This document shows positions 1-9,982 of a stretch of DNA of 64,000 nt, in pieces; the first letter of the stretch is position 1, and every line of letters starts with the position of its first letter. The stretch covers positions 186,001 to 250,000 of the forward strand of contig NZ_CP031219.1 in assembly GCF_003346775.1 (NCBI RefSeq), read 5' to 3'. The notes under the pieces were generated by a model that ran no database searches, was not told the origin of the DNA, and saw only the letters and a program-made list of their open reading frames with translations. The position numbers and the translations under genes were made by a program. The stretch comes from Malaciobacter mytili LMG 24559. GTDB lineage: Bacteria; Campylobacterota; Campylobacteria; Campylobacterales; Arcobacteraceae.

Positions 1-44
1 TTCATAAGATATTTTAGTATTTTTTTTTAAAAAAGTGCATAAAA

Positions 45-70
45 AAAGGAAGCAAAATTTTGCTTCCTTT
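45..70 (-). terminator. Rho-independent terminator after rpsI
   Basis: Perfect 26-nt palindrome (13-nt arms beginning AAAGGAAGC). On the minus strand it is followed by a T run, complementary to the A run at 41-47. It lies about 30 nt past the rpsI stop and would end the rplM-rpsI transcript. Confidence 0.85.
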
Positions 71-98
71 GTAAAAAAATAGTATTGATAAAAAAATA

Positions 99-488
99 TT
101 ATCTTTTTGAGAACTGCGTAGATTTTCTCGCTTTTTTCTTTCCGTATTTTTTTCTTTCAACAGATCTTGCATCTCTTGTTAATAATCCATAAGGTTTTAA
201 GATTGTTCTAAATTGCTCATCATAAGCAACTAATGCTCTTGAAATACCATGTCTTACAGCATCAGCTTGTGCAGAGTATCCTCCACCTAAAGTTTTAACA
301 ATTACATTTACAGAAGTTTCTTGTTTTGCTACTTCTAATGGTTGCATAACTCTTTTTTTGATTGATTCTAATCCACCTAACCATGCATCTAAAGATTGAC
401 CATTAATTGTAAGTTGACCATTACCATTTTCTAGCCATACTTTTGCGATAGCTGTTTTTCTTCTACCTGTTGCGTAAACTTTTGCCAT
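99..488 (-). CDS. rpsI: 30S ribosomal protein S9
   Basis: Small-subunit protein S9, which binds the 16S rRNA head near the P site. The 129-aa product has the normal family length, starts with the conserved [10 protein letters not shown] stretch and ends in the basic tail [11 protein letters not shown] whose terminal SKR reaches the P-site tRNA. It lies 5 nt downstream of rplM, in the usual bacterial L13-S9 operon, and ends before a strong terminator. The ATG start is supported by this spacing. Confidence 0.98.
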   Translation of the reverse strand: MAKVYATGRRKTAIAKVWLENGNGQLTINGQSLDAWLGGLESIKKRVMQPLEVAKQETSVNVIVKTLGGGYSAQADAVRHGISRALVAYDEQFRTILKPYGLLTRDARSVERKKYGKKKARKSTQFSKR

Positions 489-493
489 TAGTC

Positions 494-913
494 TTATCCT
501 TTAATTTGCGCAGTATGAGGATGCTCAGAACCTGCATATACTTTTAATTTTTTTAACATTGTTTTACCAAGAGTAGTTTTAGGTAACATACCTCTTGTTG
601 CTAATTTATATAATTTTTCTGGATTTTTTTCAAACATTTCAGACATTTTGTGAGTTTTAGTACTTCCAAAATAACCTGAGTGTGTAAAGTAGTTTTTAGT
701 CTCTAATTTAGTTCCAGAAAATTTAGCTTTAGATGCATTGATAATTACAACATAATCTCCACAATCTACGTGAGGAGTATAAGAAGGTTTATGTTTACCT
801 CTTAAGATAGTAGCAACTTCAGTAATAATTCTACCAAATACTTTATCAGTTGCATCTACTACTACCCAATCTCTCTCGATTTCGTTAGCTTTTGCCATTT
901 GAGTAAATTTCAT
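494..913 (-). CDS. rplM: 50S ribosomal protein L13
   Basis: Large-subunit protein L13, an early assembly protein on 23S rRNA. The 139-aa product has standard length. It carries the family motifs [13 protein letters not shown] near the N-terminus, GDYVVIINA in the middle and the RGMLPK motif near residue 108. The ATG start is preceded by a good GGAGA ribosome binding site. It is the first gene of the two-gene rplM-rpsI operon. Confidence 0.98.
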   Translation of the reverse strand: MKFTQMAKANEIERDWVVVDATDKVFGRIITEVATILRGKHKPSYTPHVDCGDYVVIINASKAKFSGTKLETKNYFTHSGYFGSTKTHKMSEMFEKNPEKLYKLATRGMLPKTTLGKTMLKKLKVYAGSEHPHTAQIKG

Positions 914-988
914 TTATTTCTCCGATTTGATTAATGAGGTGGAATAATATACTAATAAAACTTAATAAATACTTAATTTAAGTATATT

Positions 989-2365
989 TTAATATTTTAT
1001 TATAAATTCAGAGCCTTTATGAATTTCACTTTTAATTTCAAGCTTAAAATTATGTAGTGATAAAATAGAATGAACAATAAAAAGTCCTAATCCTAAAGAG
1101 TTATTCCAACCGTTTTTTGATACTCTATAAAACTTTTTATTAATCTTATTTAACTCTTTTTCTTCTATTCCAATACCTTTATCAATTATACTTATTGACT
1201 CTTGTGTTAAAATAACTTTAACATTATCTTCTGAATACTTTAAGGCATTTTCTATTAGATTTCCTATTGCTATTTCCATTAAGGTTTCATCTGCTTTTAT
1301 TTTTATATCATTACCTTCAATAGTTACTTCATGATCTTTATATTTATCTTTTAAATCAGAAACTACTCTTTCACAAATTTTTTTTATTGAACAAGTTGTA
1401 AATAAAGTTTGTTGTTTTCCCTCTTCAAGTTTTAATGATAGTCTTAATTTATCAATAATTTGAGACATTTTTTCACCATTTGAACGAATTTTATTTAAAA
1501 ACTTCTCTCTCATACTATTTGGCAAATCTGTATCATTTAATAAAGTCTCACTATATCCTGAAATAATAGCAATAGGATTTTTAAATTCATGGGAGATAGC
1601 TGAAATAATCTCATCTTTTTGTCTATTTGCTAGTTTTAATTTTGCAGTTTGTTTTGCTTTTTGTTTCTCTTTTTTTGCTAATTTTAAAGCAACCTTATTT
1701 AAGAATCTAGTTATTTTATTAAACTCTAAAGTATAATTTGAAGTGATTTCATAGCTTGGTTTTTTATCACTTAATTCAATTAAAAATTTTAAAATATTAT
1801 CTGTTTCAGATTTAATTTTTATACTAATAAAATAAGTTATCATAAATGCAATAATTAAAAATATAGTAATAATTCCTATAATATGAAAAGATAACCTAAT
1901 AAAATTTTCTTGAATTTTATCAGTATAATCAGCAAGTCTTATATAATAAGTCTCTTCATTTATTTTAATTTTTTTAGCAACATATAAAAGTTCTTTATTT
2001 AATGAACGAGAATATCTAATAATTTTACCAAATCCATCATATTTTGCATGAATAATTTCATATCTATTTTTATGATTTTCCATTGAGTCTTTATCTTTAT
2101 CACTCTCTACTATAACTTTACCATTTTCATCTATTATTGTGATTCTTAGACTTGTTTTCTCTTTAAATTGCTGAACTGTATTTTCAATATCTTTAATATT
2201 ATGTAAAACTAAAGCAATAGAGTCAATATTTTGAGATAGATTTTTCTCAATTTGGTTCATATAGATATTTTTAGACCAAAAATATGTAGTAAAACTAATA
2301 CTTAAAAATATAAGAAAAAATATAATTACAAAGGTTCTAAGGAAGAGTTGATGTATTTTTAGCAA
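989..2365 (-). CDS. Membrane sensor histidine kinase (PhoR-like)
   Basis: Likely phosphate-starvation sensor kinase, 458 aa. It has a membrane segment at about 10-30, a roughly 125-residue extracytoplasmic sensor region, a second membrane segment at about 158-182, the H-box SHEFKNP with phosphoacceptor His259, and the N box (GNLIENALKYS), G1 (DKGIGI) and G2 (GLGLF) ATP-binding motifs. It is the last gene of the pst operon and overlaps the response regulator by 7 nt, so the two are very probably partners. The PhoR role is inferred from context; the sensor domain itself is not one I recognise. Confidence 0.9.
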   Translation of the reverse strand: MLKIHQLFLRTFVIIFFLIFLSISFTTYFWSKNIYMNQIEKNLSQNIDSIALVLHNIKDIENTVQQFKEKTSLRITIIDENGKVIVESDKDKDSMENHKNRYEIIHAKYDGFGKIIRYSRSLNKELLYVAKKIKINEETYYIRLADYTDKIQENFIRLSFHIIGIITIFLIIAFMITYFISIKIKSETDNILKFLIELSDKKPSYEITSNYTLEFNKITRFLNKVALKLAKKEKQKAKQTAKLKLANRQKDEIISAISHEFKNPIAIISGYSETLLNDTDLPNSMREKFLNKIRSNGEKMSQIIDKLRLSLKLEEGKQQTLFTTCSIKKICERVVSDLKDKYKDHEVTIEGNDIKIKADETLMEIAIGNLIENALKYSEDNVKVILTQESISIIDKGIGIEEKELNKINKKFYRVSKNGWNNSLGLGLFIVHSILSLHNFKLEIKSEIHKGSEFIIKY

Positions 2366-3033
2366 AAGATATACCCTTCCCCTCTAATAGATTTTATATA
2401 CTCTTTCTTACCTTTTGGGTCAATTTTTGTTTTTAATCTTTTTATAGCCACATTTACTGTTTTTAGTTTTTTATCAAAAGAGTCTTCCCATACAGTATTT
2501 AATAGATGTTCTCTACTTAATAAAATATCTTTATTTTTTACAAACTCTAAAAGTAAATCATGCTCTAAATGAGTTAATTCTATGGCTTTGTCATCTATAT
2601 AGAATTTTTTATTATTTGCTTTATATACTATATCTTTAACTTTTAAAATTTCTACTTCTTTTGCTGTTCTTTTAATAACTGCTTTTACTCTTGCTGATAG
2701 TTCTTTTAGATTAAAAGGTTTTGTAATATAATCATCAGCATAGTTTTCAAATCCTTCTAATATATCCTCATCTCTATCTTTTGCAGTTACATAAATAACA
2801 GGAGCATTAATTCCTTTTTTTCTAATTGTATTTATAAAAGTTGTACCATCAATTCCAGGAAGATTTCTATCCATTAAAATAAGGTCTATCTCTTCTTCTT
2901 CAATAATTTTATTTAAAACAGAGTTTACATTTAAACAACCAATAGTTTCATATCCTTCTTTTTGTAGGGTATATTCTAATAGTTCTAAAATATCCTCTTC
3001 ATCTTCTACAATTAAAATAAGTTTTTTTTTCAT
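2359..3033 (-). CDS. OmpR/PhoB-family response regulator
   Basis: Two-component response regulator, 224 aa. The receiver domain (about 1-120) has the acidic pair in VEDEED, phosphoacceptor Asp55 in LMDRNLPG, the TAKD switch and KPF lysine motif. A C-terminal winged helix (about 130-224) ends in RGEGYIF, as in OmpR/PhoB proteins. It overlaps both the psiE-like gene (4 nt) and the kinase gene (7 nt). By position it should be the PhoB/PhosR-type activator of the pst genes, probably acting on the GTAACC repeats upstream of pstS and pstC. Confidence 0.92.
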   Translation of the reverse strand: MKKKLILIVEDEEDILELLEYTLQKEGYETIGCLNVNSVLNKIIEEEEIDLILMDRNLPGIDGTTFINTIRKKGINAPVIYVTAKDRDEDILEGFENYADDYITKPFNLKELSARVKAVIKRTAKEVEILKVKDIVYKANNKKFYIDDKAIELTHLEHDLLLEFVKNKDILLSREHLLNTVWEDSFDKKLKTVNVAIKRLKTKIDPKGKKEYIKSIRGEGYIFC

Positions 3034-3401
3034 ATCTCTTCTTTTAGTAAATCTTTTTTTCCTGGTGAATATTTTATTGCAAGTATTCTAAATATAAAGA
3101 AAACTAAGATTACAAATAATAAAAAAAGAATAGTAAAGTAATCTTTATTTGTATGTGAAGTATAAATTACAACATCTCTAATAAGAAAGATTATAAAAAT
3201 ATCAATAACAAATCTTAGTCTTAATTTTGCTTTTTTTATAAAATCAGAGATCATTTTAACAACTTCCATAACTACAATGAACTCTAACATTAAAACAATA
3301 GTTTTTTGAAACTCTAAATGAGCAGCTAAAATGATAATAAAAATTATCAAAGCTGCCAAAAATTCATAATTATTTTTTACTTTTGTAATTGCACTTTTCA
3401 T
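3030..3401 (-). CDS. PsiE-like phosphate-starvation membrane protein
   Basis: Small integral membrane protein of 123 aa with four predicted hydrophobic segments (about 14-33, 34-50, 65-80, 85-108) and short charged loops. Size, topology and location between phoU and the response regulator match the PsiE (phosphate-starvation-inducible) family, whose molecular function is unknown. It lies 3 nt from phoU and overlaps the regulator by 4 nt, so it is cotranscribed with the pst genes. Confidence 0.75.
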   Translation of the reverse strand: MKSAITKVKNNYEFLAALIIFIIILAAHLEFQKTIVLMLEFIVVMEVVKMISDFIKKAKLRLRFVIDIFIIFLIRDVVIYTSHTNKDYFTILFLLFVILVFFIFRILAIKYSPGKKDLLKEEI

Positions 3402-3404
3402 TGA

Positions 3405-4070
3405 TTAGTGTAATAACTCTCCACCAATTCTAGCAAAAAGCATTAAGTTTGCTATGCTTGTAGCTCTATCTGCACATTTTTCTAGTTTTCTTAAGCTACT
3501 TAATAAGTTAAAATAGTCTCTTGATAATTCATGCTTTTTATTAATTATTTTAAGAACATTTTTTTCAACCATTGCATATAAATCATCAGTTTTACTCTCT
3601 TCAACTAAAACTTTATTATATTTTTCTTCAATAATTTTTTCATTATGTTCTTCAATCATACTTAATGAAATTTCTAAAGCATTTACAGCTGCTTTTTGTA
3701 AAGGAATAGCATATTCTAAAATTGTTTGTTCATCTAAATCCTCTGAAAAAGATTTTTTAAATGTTTTTATAAAAGTTTTTGAATTTGCTGCTGCTCTTAC
3801 TAGCTCATTTGTAATTTTTAAATATGAAACCATCTCTCTTAAATCTTTAGCTTCTGGTGAATATAAAGCTAAAGTTGTAACTATTAAATTATCAATCTCA
3901 TTTGATTTAGAAACTACTTTTCTTAATGATAGTTCTATATCTTTTAATTGATTAAAATCCTTATCTTTTAAAGCTTTTAATGAAGTTTGATTAGCTTTTA
4001 AAACTATCTCCCCTATAGTATTAATCTCATGCTTTATAAGATTTACCTTTTCTTCATAAGTTTTTAACAT
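3405..4070 (-). CDS. phoU: PhoU-like phosphate signalling protein
   Basis: Cytoplasmic helical protein of 221 aa that in other bacteria links the Pst transporter to PhoR and keeps the Pho regulon off in high phosphate. It is all-helical with two repeated PhoU-type halves (about 10-100 and 115-210), including the DDLYAMVEKNVLKII and RKLEKCADRATSIANL stretches typical of the family. It follows pstB with a 1-nt overlap, the classical pst operon position. Confidence 0.92.
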   Translation of the reverse strand: MLKTYEEKVNLIKHEINTIGEIVLKANQTSLKALKDKDFNQLKDIELSLRKVVSKSNEIDNLIVTTLALYSPEAKDLREMVSYLKITNELVRAAANSKTFIKTFKKSFSEDLDEQTILEYAIPLQKAAVNALEISLSMIEEHNEKIIEEKYNKVLVEESKTDDLYAMVEKNVLKIINKKHELSRDYFNLLSSLRKLEKCADRATSIANLMLFARIGGELLH

Positions 4071-4849
4071 TATCCAAACCTTCCTGTAATATAATCTTCT
4101 GTTTTTTTATTGCTAGGATTAACAAAAATTGTTTCTGTTTCATCATATTCAATTAGTTTTCCTAAGTGAAAAAATGCAGTATAATCAGCAACTCTTGCTG
4201 CTTGTTGCATATTATGTGTAACTGTAATAATTGTATAATCTTGTTTAAGCTCTAACATTAGTGCCTCAATTTTCTCTGTTGAAATTGGATCAAGTGCTGA
4301 GGTAGGCTCATCCATTAAAATAACCTCAGGTCTTACTGCAATTGTTCTTGCAATACAAAGTCTTTGTTGTTGTCCTCCTGAAAGAGAAGTCCCAGGTTCT
4401 CCTAATTTATCTTTAACTTCATCCCAAAGTCCTGACTTTTTTAAAGAGATTTCAACTAACTCATCACATTCTCTACCTTTTTTTACAAGACCATGTTTAA
4501 GTGGTGCATATGCTACATTGTCATAAATAGATTTTGGAAAAGGATTTGGTTGTTGAAAAACCATTCCTATTCTTTTTCTAACACTTACTTCATCAACATC
4601 TTTATCATAGATATTTTTATTATCAATAACAATTTGACCATCAATTTTCACAACTGAGATTAAATCATTCATTCTATTTAAACATCTTAAGAATGTAGAT
4701 TTTCCACATCCTGATGGACCAATTAAAGCTGTAATTTTATTTTTATAAATATCAACATCAATATTATGTAGGGCATGGTTATCTCCATACCATAGATTTA
4801 AAGAGTTTACATTTATTTTTACTTCATTATTTTTAATATCTTTACTCAT
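4070..4849 (-). CDS. pstB: Phosphate ABC transporter ATP-binding protein
   Basis: ATPase of the high-affinity phosphate importer. It has Walker [11 protein letters not shown]-loop [13 protein letters not shown] (PstB-specific), signature LSGGQQQRL, Walker [13 protein letters not shown] and switch His in VTHNMQQA. I chose the ATG at 4849 (259 aa, MSKDIK) over one 15 nt upstream because AGGA lies 7 nt before it and it leaves a short gap after the pstA stop. Membrane-associated at the cytoplasmic face with PstA and PstC. Confidence 0.96.
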   Translation of the reverse strand: MSKDIKNNEVKINVNSLNLWYGDNHALHNIDVDIYKNKITALIGPSGCGKSTFLRCLNRMNDLISVVKIDGQIVIDNKNIYDKDVDEVSVRKRIGMVFQQPNPFPKSIYDNVAYAPLKHGLVKKGRECDELVEISLKKSGLWDEVKDKLGEPGTSLSGGQQQRLCIARTIAVRPEVILMDEPTSALDPISTEKIEALMLELKQDYTIITVTHNMQQAARVADYTAFFHLGKLIEYDETETIFVNPSNKKTEDYITGRFG

Positions 4850-4857
4850 AATTTTTC

Positions 4858-6048
4858 CTACCATTTAACTTCGAATTTTTTTCTTAAATATATTGCTAAG
4901 GTATTTAATGAAATTAATACACTTAATAAAACTATAATTCCAGCTGCTGTTTTTTCAATATACATTCTTTCTGGCATACCTGCCCAAGTAAAAATTTGTG
5001 CTGGCATAACTGTTGCAGCTTCCGTAACCATTGTTGGTGCATCAGGAATAAAGGCTATCATACCTACAATTATAAGTGGTGCAGTCTCTCCCATAGCTTG
5101 AGCTAATCCAATAATTGAACCTGTCATAATTCCAGGAAAAGCCAATGGTAAAACATGGTCCTTAGTTACTTGAATTTTTGTAAGACCTAGCCCATATCCT
5201 GCTTGTCTAATTGAATCAGGTACACTTCTTAATGCAGCTCTTGAACTTACAATAATAATTGGTAGTGTCATAAGTGCAAGAGTTAATCCCCCAACTAAAG
5301 GGGAACTTCTTGGTAATCCAAAAAGATTAATAAAAATTGCAAGACCTAAAAGACCAAATAAAATTGAAGGTATTGCTGCAAGGTTATTAATATTTACTTC
5401 AATTATCTGTGTAAATTTATTATCTTCTGCAAACTCTTCTAAATAAATCGCTGTCATAACACCAATAGGAAATGCTACAAGCATAGTAATAATTAAAGTT
5501 AAAATTGAACCGACAATTGCTGATTTTAATCCAGCATATTCTGGAATTTTTGAATCTCCATTTGTAAAGAAGATTTTATTAAATTTAAGCTCGGCTTGAC
5601 CATAAGCTTTTAAATCATCAACTAAAGCTCTATCTTTTCTATTTAACTTATAATAATGATTTTTTAAATATTGATCCACTTGATCATCTGCTAATACCCA
5701 CATCGTCATAGTTTTATTCATAAGTGTTGGATTTTCTTCAACTAATCTTGGAACATTTCTAAGCCATGCTCTTGAAACAATTTTTCTATATTTTTTATCA
5801 ATTGCTTGTCTTGAATCTTTTATTGAAGCTTCATTAAAAGTTACATCAATATGTAAATAAGCTTGTTTAAAAGCAGGAAGTCCTTTTGTAACAATATCTG
5901 TTAAAAAGAAAGCTAAAAATACAATTGAAAAAACTAATGAACCTAATGCAAAAGCTTTAAATCTTCGTGAACTTCTATGTCTTTTATTTAATGTTGGATC
6001 ATAGAATGGATTTTCTTCTTTATTTTTATTTTTTCTTCTAATTATCAT
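4858..6048 (-). CDS. pstA: Phosphate ABC transporter permease PstA
   Basis: Inner-membrane permease subunit, 396 aa, about 100 residues longer than E. coli PstA. The extra length is a soluble stretch (about residues 55-170) between the first membrane helix (about 33-53) and the permease core, resembling the DUF3333 N-terminal domain found in some PstA proteins. The core carries the ABC coupling motif region [15 protein letters not shown]. Its ATG overlaps the pstC stop (ATGA), so the two are translationally coupled. Confidence 0.95.
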   Translation of the reverse strand: MIIRRKNKNKEENPFYDPTLNKRHRSSRRFKAFALGSLVFSIVFLAFFLTDIVTKGLPAFKQAYLHIDVTFNEASIKDSRQAIDKKYRKIVSRAWLRNVPRLVEENPTLMNKTMTMWVLADDQVDQYLKNHYYKLNRKDRALVDDLKAYGQAELKFNKIFFTNGDSKIPEYAGLKSAIVGSILTLIITMLVAFPIGVMTAIYLEEFAEDNKFTQIIEVNINNLAAIPSILFGLLGLAIFINLFGLPRSSPLVGGLTLALMTLPIIIVSSRAALRSVPDSIRQAGYGLGLTKIQVTKDHVLPLAFPGIMTGSIIGLAQAMGETAPLIIVGMIAFIPDAPTMVTEAATVMPAQIFTWAGMPERMYIEKTAAGIIVLLSVLISLNTLAIYLRKKFEVKW

Positions 6049-6974
6049 AATGTATTCACTTTATATTTTTCTTTGAATTTTTTAATCATTGTTAAAGACA
6101 CAATATTTAATACTAACGTTACAACAAATAGTATAAGTCCTAAAGCAAAAGCTGAAAGTGTTGCAGGTGAATCAAAGGCTTGATCTCCCACAAGGGCATC
6201 AACAATTCTAACTGTAACAGTTGTCATATCTTCTAAAGGATTTATAGATAAATTTGGTCTAAGTCCTGCTGCCATAACAACAATCATTGTTTCACCTAAG
6301 GCTTTAGATAATCCAAGTAGTGTTGCAGAGATAATTCCTGGCATAGCAGAGGGTAATACTATATTTCTAATAGTTTCACCATGAGTTAATCCTAGTCCTA
6401 AAGAGGCTTTTCTTTGAGAATCAGGAACAGCTCTAATTACATCATCACTTAATGAAGCAATTACTGGAATAATCATAATCCCCATTACAACTCCAGAAGC
6501 AAGGGCAGAGTTAAATGAAGCTTCAAGTCCAAAATAAGCTGCAACTTTTACTATTAATGGTGCAATTGTAATTGCTGCAAAGAAACCATAAACAACAGTT
6601 GGAATACCTGCAAGTATTTCTAATAATGGTTTTAAAGCATTTCTTACTTTTCCTGAAGCATATTCACTCATATAAATAGCACTTCCAAGTCCAATAGGAA
6701 TTGAAACCGCCATTGCTATAAAAGTAATAATAAAAGTACCTGCAAAAATTGGAACAGCCCCAAATTTACTATTTACAATTCCTGGAGACCATTCAGTTCC
6801 TGAAATAAAGTACCAAAAACTTCTTAATTGGAAAAATTCTATTGCTTCAAAAAGAATTGAAAATAAAATTCCAAATGTAGTTAAAATAGAAATAACTGAT
6901 GCTGTAATAAGTAAAAATTTAATCAGTTTCTCTTTTAACTCTCTTGATTTATTTCTTGTTTCAAAGGGTGTCAA
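6045..6974 (-). CDS. pstC: Phosphate ABC transporter permease PstC
   Basis: Inner-membrane permease subunit, 309 aa, six main hydrophobic segments, with the coupling motif around DSQRKASLGLGLTHGE and the PstC-typical GIPTVVYGFFA stretch. The start is TTG at 6974, behind an AAGGTAAGAG ribosome binding site. It is the first gene of the pstCAB-phoU-psiE-regulator-kinase operon. Its own PHO-box-like repeat lies 47 nt upstream, overlapping the end of the preceding EAL/GGDEF gene. Confidence 0.96.
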   Translation of the reverse strand: MTPFETRNKSRELKEKLIKFLLITASVISILTTFGILFSILFEAIEFFQLRSFWYFISGTEWSPGIVNSKFGAVPIFAGTFIITFIAMAVSIPIGLGSAIYMSEYASGKVRNALKPLLEILAGIPTVVYGFFAAITIAPLIVKVAAYFGLEASFNSALASGVVMGIMIIPVIASLSDDVIRAVPDSQRKASLGLGLTHGETIRNIVLPSAMPGIISATLLGLSKALGETMIVVMAAGLRPNLSINPLEDMTTVTVRIVDALVGDQAFDSPATLSAFALGLILFVVTLVLNIVSLTMIKKFKEKYKVNTL

Positions 6975-7002
6975 TACTCTTACCTTTATTTATAAAATTT
7001 AA

Positions 7003-7037
7003 GAAATTCTATAAAACAATGGTTACAGTATGGTTAC
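7003..7037 (-). promoter_or_regulatory. Candidate PHO box and -10 upstream of pstC
   Basis: On the minus strand GTAACC-ATACT-GTAACC forms an 11-nt-period direct repeat at 7037-7021. A -10-like TAGAAT follows 9 nt later. The same repeat, with 9 nt to a TATAAT, occurs upstream of pstS. The spacing resembles the 11-bp period of PhoB-type boxes that replace the -35 element. The repeat overlaps the TAA stop (7034-7036) of the upstream gene. Regulator identity is inferred. Confidence 0.7.
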
Positions 7038-8785
7038 ATAAGTATGCAACTTCCCATAGGTACGGGGATTTCCTTTGAATCTTTTTTTATTTTTCCAATA
7101 ATTTTATCAAAGTTTTCTTGCTTTGATTTATTGGAAATTTCAATAATAGCACTACTTACAGATAGTAAAGAAAATTTTCTTTGTACTCCAAATCTATCTT
7201 TTGTTAAAATGTAACCATTTTGCAGCTCTTTTTCATTATATAAACTGCTTACATTATTTTTAAAAGCCTCTTGAATTTGGGCAATAAGTTTATATACAAA
7301 TTCAAACTCTTTATTTTTAAAGCCAATAAAAAAATCATCTCCCCCAATATGAGCAATAAAAGTATCTTTTTCTAGGTGTTTTTGTAAAAGTTCAGAAAAG
7401 ATTAAAATGGCTCTATCCCCTTGTCTAAATCCATAATAATCATTGAAAGGTTTAAAGTCATTAAAATCAAAATATACTATATGTGTAATTTGTTCATTTT
7501 TAAAGCTTTCATTTAAAAAATTATTTATTTGATTGTTTCCTGGAAGTTTTGTTAGAGGGTTTTGATTTTGTGCAATTTCTAGATTTCTTTTATATGAAAG
7601 GGATAAAAGATTATTTACATTAATAAATCCTGCATATTTTCCATTTTTAGTAACAAAAATACCTTTTGATTGATTTCCTTTTAGATTAAACATTTCTAAG
7701 GTTTTATCAATACCCCAAGAGATTTCTATAGATAGAGTTTGTTTTAAATATGAACTTAGTTTTGATTTAAAAGAGACATTTTGTGCTAAAGCTAAACCAT
7801 ATTGAGAATAAGAGATTTTTTTAATATCAACTTCATGGATTACTCCTATTAAAGTTTTATATTCATTGATAATTGGAACAAAGTTATTATTTGGATATTC
7901 TTTAAAATATAAAAATAAATCATGTAATGAAGAGTTGATATTTAAAGGTTCTATATATTCTATATAGTCTTTATCTATTAAATTATTTGATTTGTTTCTT
8001 CTATCATTTTCAAATAAATTGGGAATATTATCGTAACTACTTTTAATATGCTCAATATTTATGGTTGGTTTTGAAATTAAAAAGCCTTGAATATAATCTA
8101 TATTAATATCTTTACAAGTATAATATTCAGCAATTTCTTCAATTCCCTCCGCAATTACTTTTATTCCCATAATATGAGCCATATCTACTATTGAAGAACA
8201 AAAAAGTTTTTTTCTTGAATCTTTATTGATATTTCTTATAAAAAATCTATCAAGTTTAATATAGTGAGCTTCACTTAAATATAAAAGTTCTAATCCTGAA
8301 ATTCCTGTTCCAAAATCATCAATAGCAATATTATAACCTTCACTTTTATAGTTATTTAGTATTTTATTAACCATTATCTTATTTTGCATAGTGCCATTTT
8401 CTGTTATTTCAAAACAAATACTATCTTGTTTTAAATTTAACTCTTGTAAGATTTTAGTTGTATTACCTTTTTCAAAATCTGGCATAAATAAAAGTCTATT
8501 ATCAAGGTTATAAAAAAGTTTGATATTCTCTATTTTTATATATTTAAATTTTTCAATAGCTTTTCTTCTTAATAATAAATCTACTTTATATAAAATTTTT
8601 TTTTCAAAAAAATTATCAAATAAATCAGGGATAGATTGAAATCCTAAATTTTGATAACCTCTAATTAAGGCTTCAACTGCAAAGGTTTTCCCATTGTATG
8701 TATTAACAATTGGTTGAAAGGCATAATCTAATTTATCAAGTAATAAAGATAAGTTTTCATCAGTAAAAAGTTTTGAGGATGACAT
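7034..8785 (-). CDS. EAL-CBS-GGDEF cyclic-di-GMP protein
   Basis: 583-aa cytoplasmic signalling protein with no membrane segment. Order: EAL domain (about 15-245) with E38-A39-L40-IRG, FEITENG, DDFGTG, KLDRFFI, EGIEE and QGFLISKP, i.e. the residues expected of an active c-di-GMP phosphodiesterase; CBS-like pair (about 275-395); GGDEF domain (about 405-575) whose active-site loop is GGDDF at 481-485 instead of GGDEF/GGEEF, so cyclase activity is doubtful. It sits between pstS and pstC, suggesting a link between phosphate status and c-di-GMP. No PHO-box repeat is visible before it. Confidence 0.9.
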   Translation of the reverse strand: MSSSKLFTDENLSLLLDKLDYAFQPIVNTYNGKTFAVEALIRGYQNLGFQSIPDLFDNFFEKKILYKVDLLLRRKAIEKFKYIKIENIKLFYNLDNRLLFMPDFEKGNTTKILQELNLKQDSICFEITENGTMQNKIMVNKILNNYKSEGYNIAIDDFGTGISGLELLYLSEAHYIKLDRFFIRNINKDSRKKLFCSSIVDMAHIMGIKVIAEGIEEIAEYYTCKDINIDYIQGFLISKPTINIEHIKSSYDNIPNLFENDRRNKSNNLIDKDYIEYIEPLNINSSLHDLFLYFKEYPNNNFVPIINEYKTLIGVIHEVDIKKISYSQYGLALAQNVSFKSKLSSYLKQTLSIEISWGIDKTLEMFNLKGNQSKGIFVTKNGKYAGFINVNNLLSLSYKRNLEIAQNQNPLTKLPGNNQINNFLNESFKNEQITHIVYFDFNDFKPFNDYYGFRQGDRAILIFSELLQKHLEKDTFIAHIGGDDFFIGFKNKEFEFVYKLIAQIQEAFKNNVSSLYNEKELQNGYILTKDRFGVQRKFSLLSVSSAIIEISNKSKQENFDKIIGKIKKDSKEIPVPMGSCILM

Positions 8786-8865
8786 TAAAGGCCTTTATGT
8801 AGTTATATATATAGATCTTTTTTTACTTGTTCGCAAAATAATAAAGACCTATATTTATAGCTAAG

Positions 8866-8890
8866 AAAGAGGGGGAGAGAGTCCCTCTTT
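8866..8890 (-). terminator. Hairpin after pstS
   Basis: Inverted repeat AAAGAGGG / CCCTCTTT with a 9-nt loop, 4 nt past the pstS stop. The minus-strand T tract is short and broken, so termination may be partial. Partial read-through into the EAL/GGDEF gene is possible. Confidence 0.55.
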
Positions 8891-8893
8891 TTA

Positions 8894-9952
8894 TTAATGG
8901 CTAGCTTTTAAAGCTTCTAAAGTAACTTTTTCTCTTTTTGCTACAGATTCTCTAATAGCTTTTCTAGTTTCATCTGGAAGTGGGATTAATCCGATTTCAG
9001 TTAAAATTCCACCTTTTCCAATCATCATCTCATCCATAAATAATTTTACATAATCTTTTATTGCTGGAACTTCTTTTTCGTGTGCATTTTTAATATAGAA
9101 GAATAAAGATCTTGCAATTGGATATTTATGTGATGCAATAGCTTCAGGAGTTGGCATAACACCATCAACTTTAGCACCAATTAATTTATCTTCATTTTCA
9201 ACTAAGAATGAGTATCCAAAAATACCAAATGCATCTTTGTTTTTATTTAATTTTTGAACTATAATATTGTCATTTTCACCAGATGGTACATATACTCCAT
9301 CTTGTCTAACTTTACTATATTTTTTATACCCTTTATTAGCCTCTTTATCTTTTTCATATAAAGAAGTATATTCTTTCATCTTTTTAAAAGTTGCTTGCAT
9401 TACCATCTCTTCAAATGCATCTCTTGTTCCAGAAGATTTTGGTGGTCCATAAATAATAATTTCTCTATTTGGTAAAGAAGCATCAATATCAGACCATTTT
9501 TTATATGGGTTTGCAATTAAGTTTCCATTTTTATCTGGAACTTCAGCTGCAACTGCAAGAGCTAATTGTTTTTTAGTAATAGAAAAAGGATTATTTGATT
9601 TTGATTGAGCAAAAGCAATACCGTCAAATCCAATTACAGCTTCAGTAATATCAGTAACACCATTTTTTTCACATAATTGGAACTCTTTTGGTTTCATTCT
9701 TCTTGAAGCATTTGTAATATCAGGAGTATTTAAATCAACACCTGCACAAAATAGTTTCATTCCTCCACCTGAACCAGTAGATTCTACTACTGGAGTTGGA
9801 TATTTAGTTGTTGCTCCTAACTCTTCAGCAACAGCAGATGCAAAAGGATATACAGTTGATGAACCAACCATTTTTATTTGATCTCTAGCACTTAAGCTAA
9901 CAGTTAACGCCGCACTTGCTATAATAGCCAATGTCGTTTTTTTCATTGTCAT
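8894..9952 (-). CDS. pstS: Periplasmic phosphate-binding protein PstS
   Basis: Substrate-binding protein of the phosphate ABC importer, 352 aa. It has a Sec signal peptide (about 1-22, ending near SLSAR), then the phosphate-binding GSSTVYPFA and STGSGGGMKLFC segments and the SSGTRDAFEEM loop typical of PstS. Start ATG at 9952 has GGAG 8 nt upstream; a second ATG two codons later is possible. It is separated from pstCAB by one unrelated gene and has its own PHO-box-like promoter. Confidence 0.95.
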   Translation of the reverse strand: MTMKKTTLAIIASAALTVSLSARDQIKMVGSSTVYPFASAVAEELGATTKYPTPVVESTGSGGGMKLFCAGVDLNTPDITNASRRMKPKEFQLCEKNGVTDITEAVIGFDGIAFAQSKSNNPFSITKKQLALAVAAEVPDKNGNLIANPYKKWSDIDASLPNREIIIYGPPKSSGTRDAFEEMVMQATFKKMKEYTSLYEKDKEANKGYKKYSKVRQDGVYVPSGENDNIIVQKLNKNKDAFGIFGYSFLVENEDKLIGAKVDGVMPTPEAIASHKYPIARSLFFYIKNAHEKEVPAIKDYVKLFMDEMMIGKGGILTEIGLIPLPDETRKAIRESVAKREKVTLEALKASH

Positions 9953-9982
9953 TTCTTGTTCTCCATTAAATGTTTGATAAAG

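Noticed and set aside
9267-9452. Plus-strand reading frame opposite pstS
   Set aside because: Shadow of the well-supported pstS gene, no ribosome binding site.
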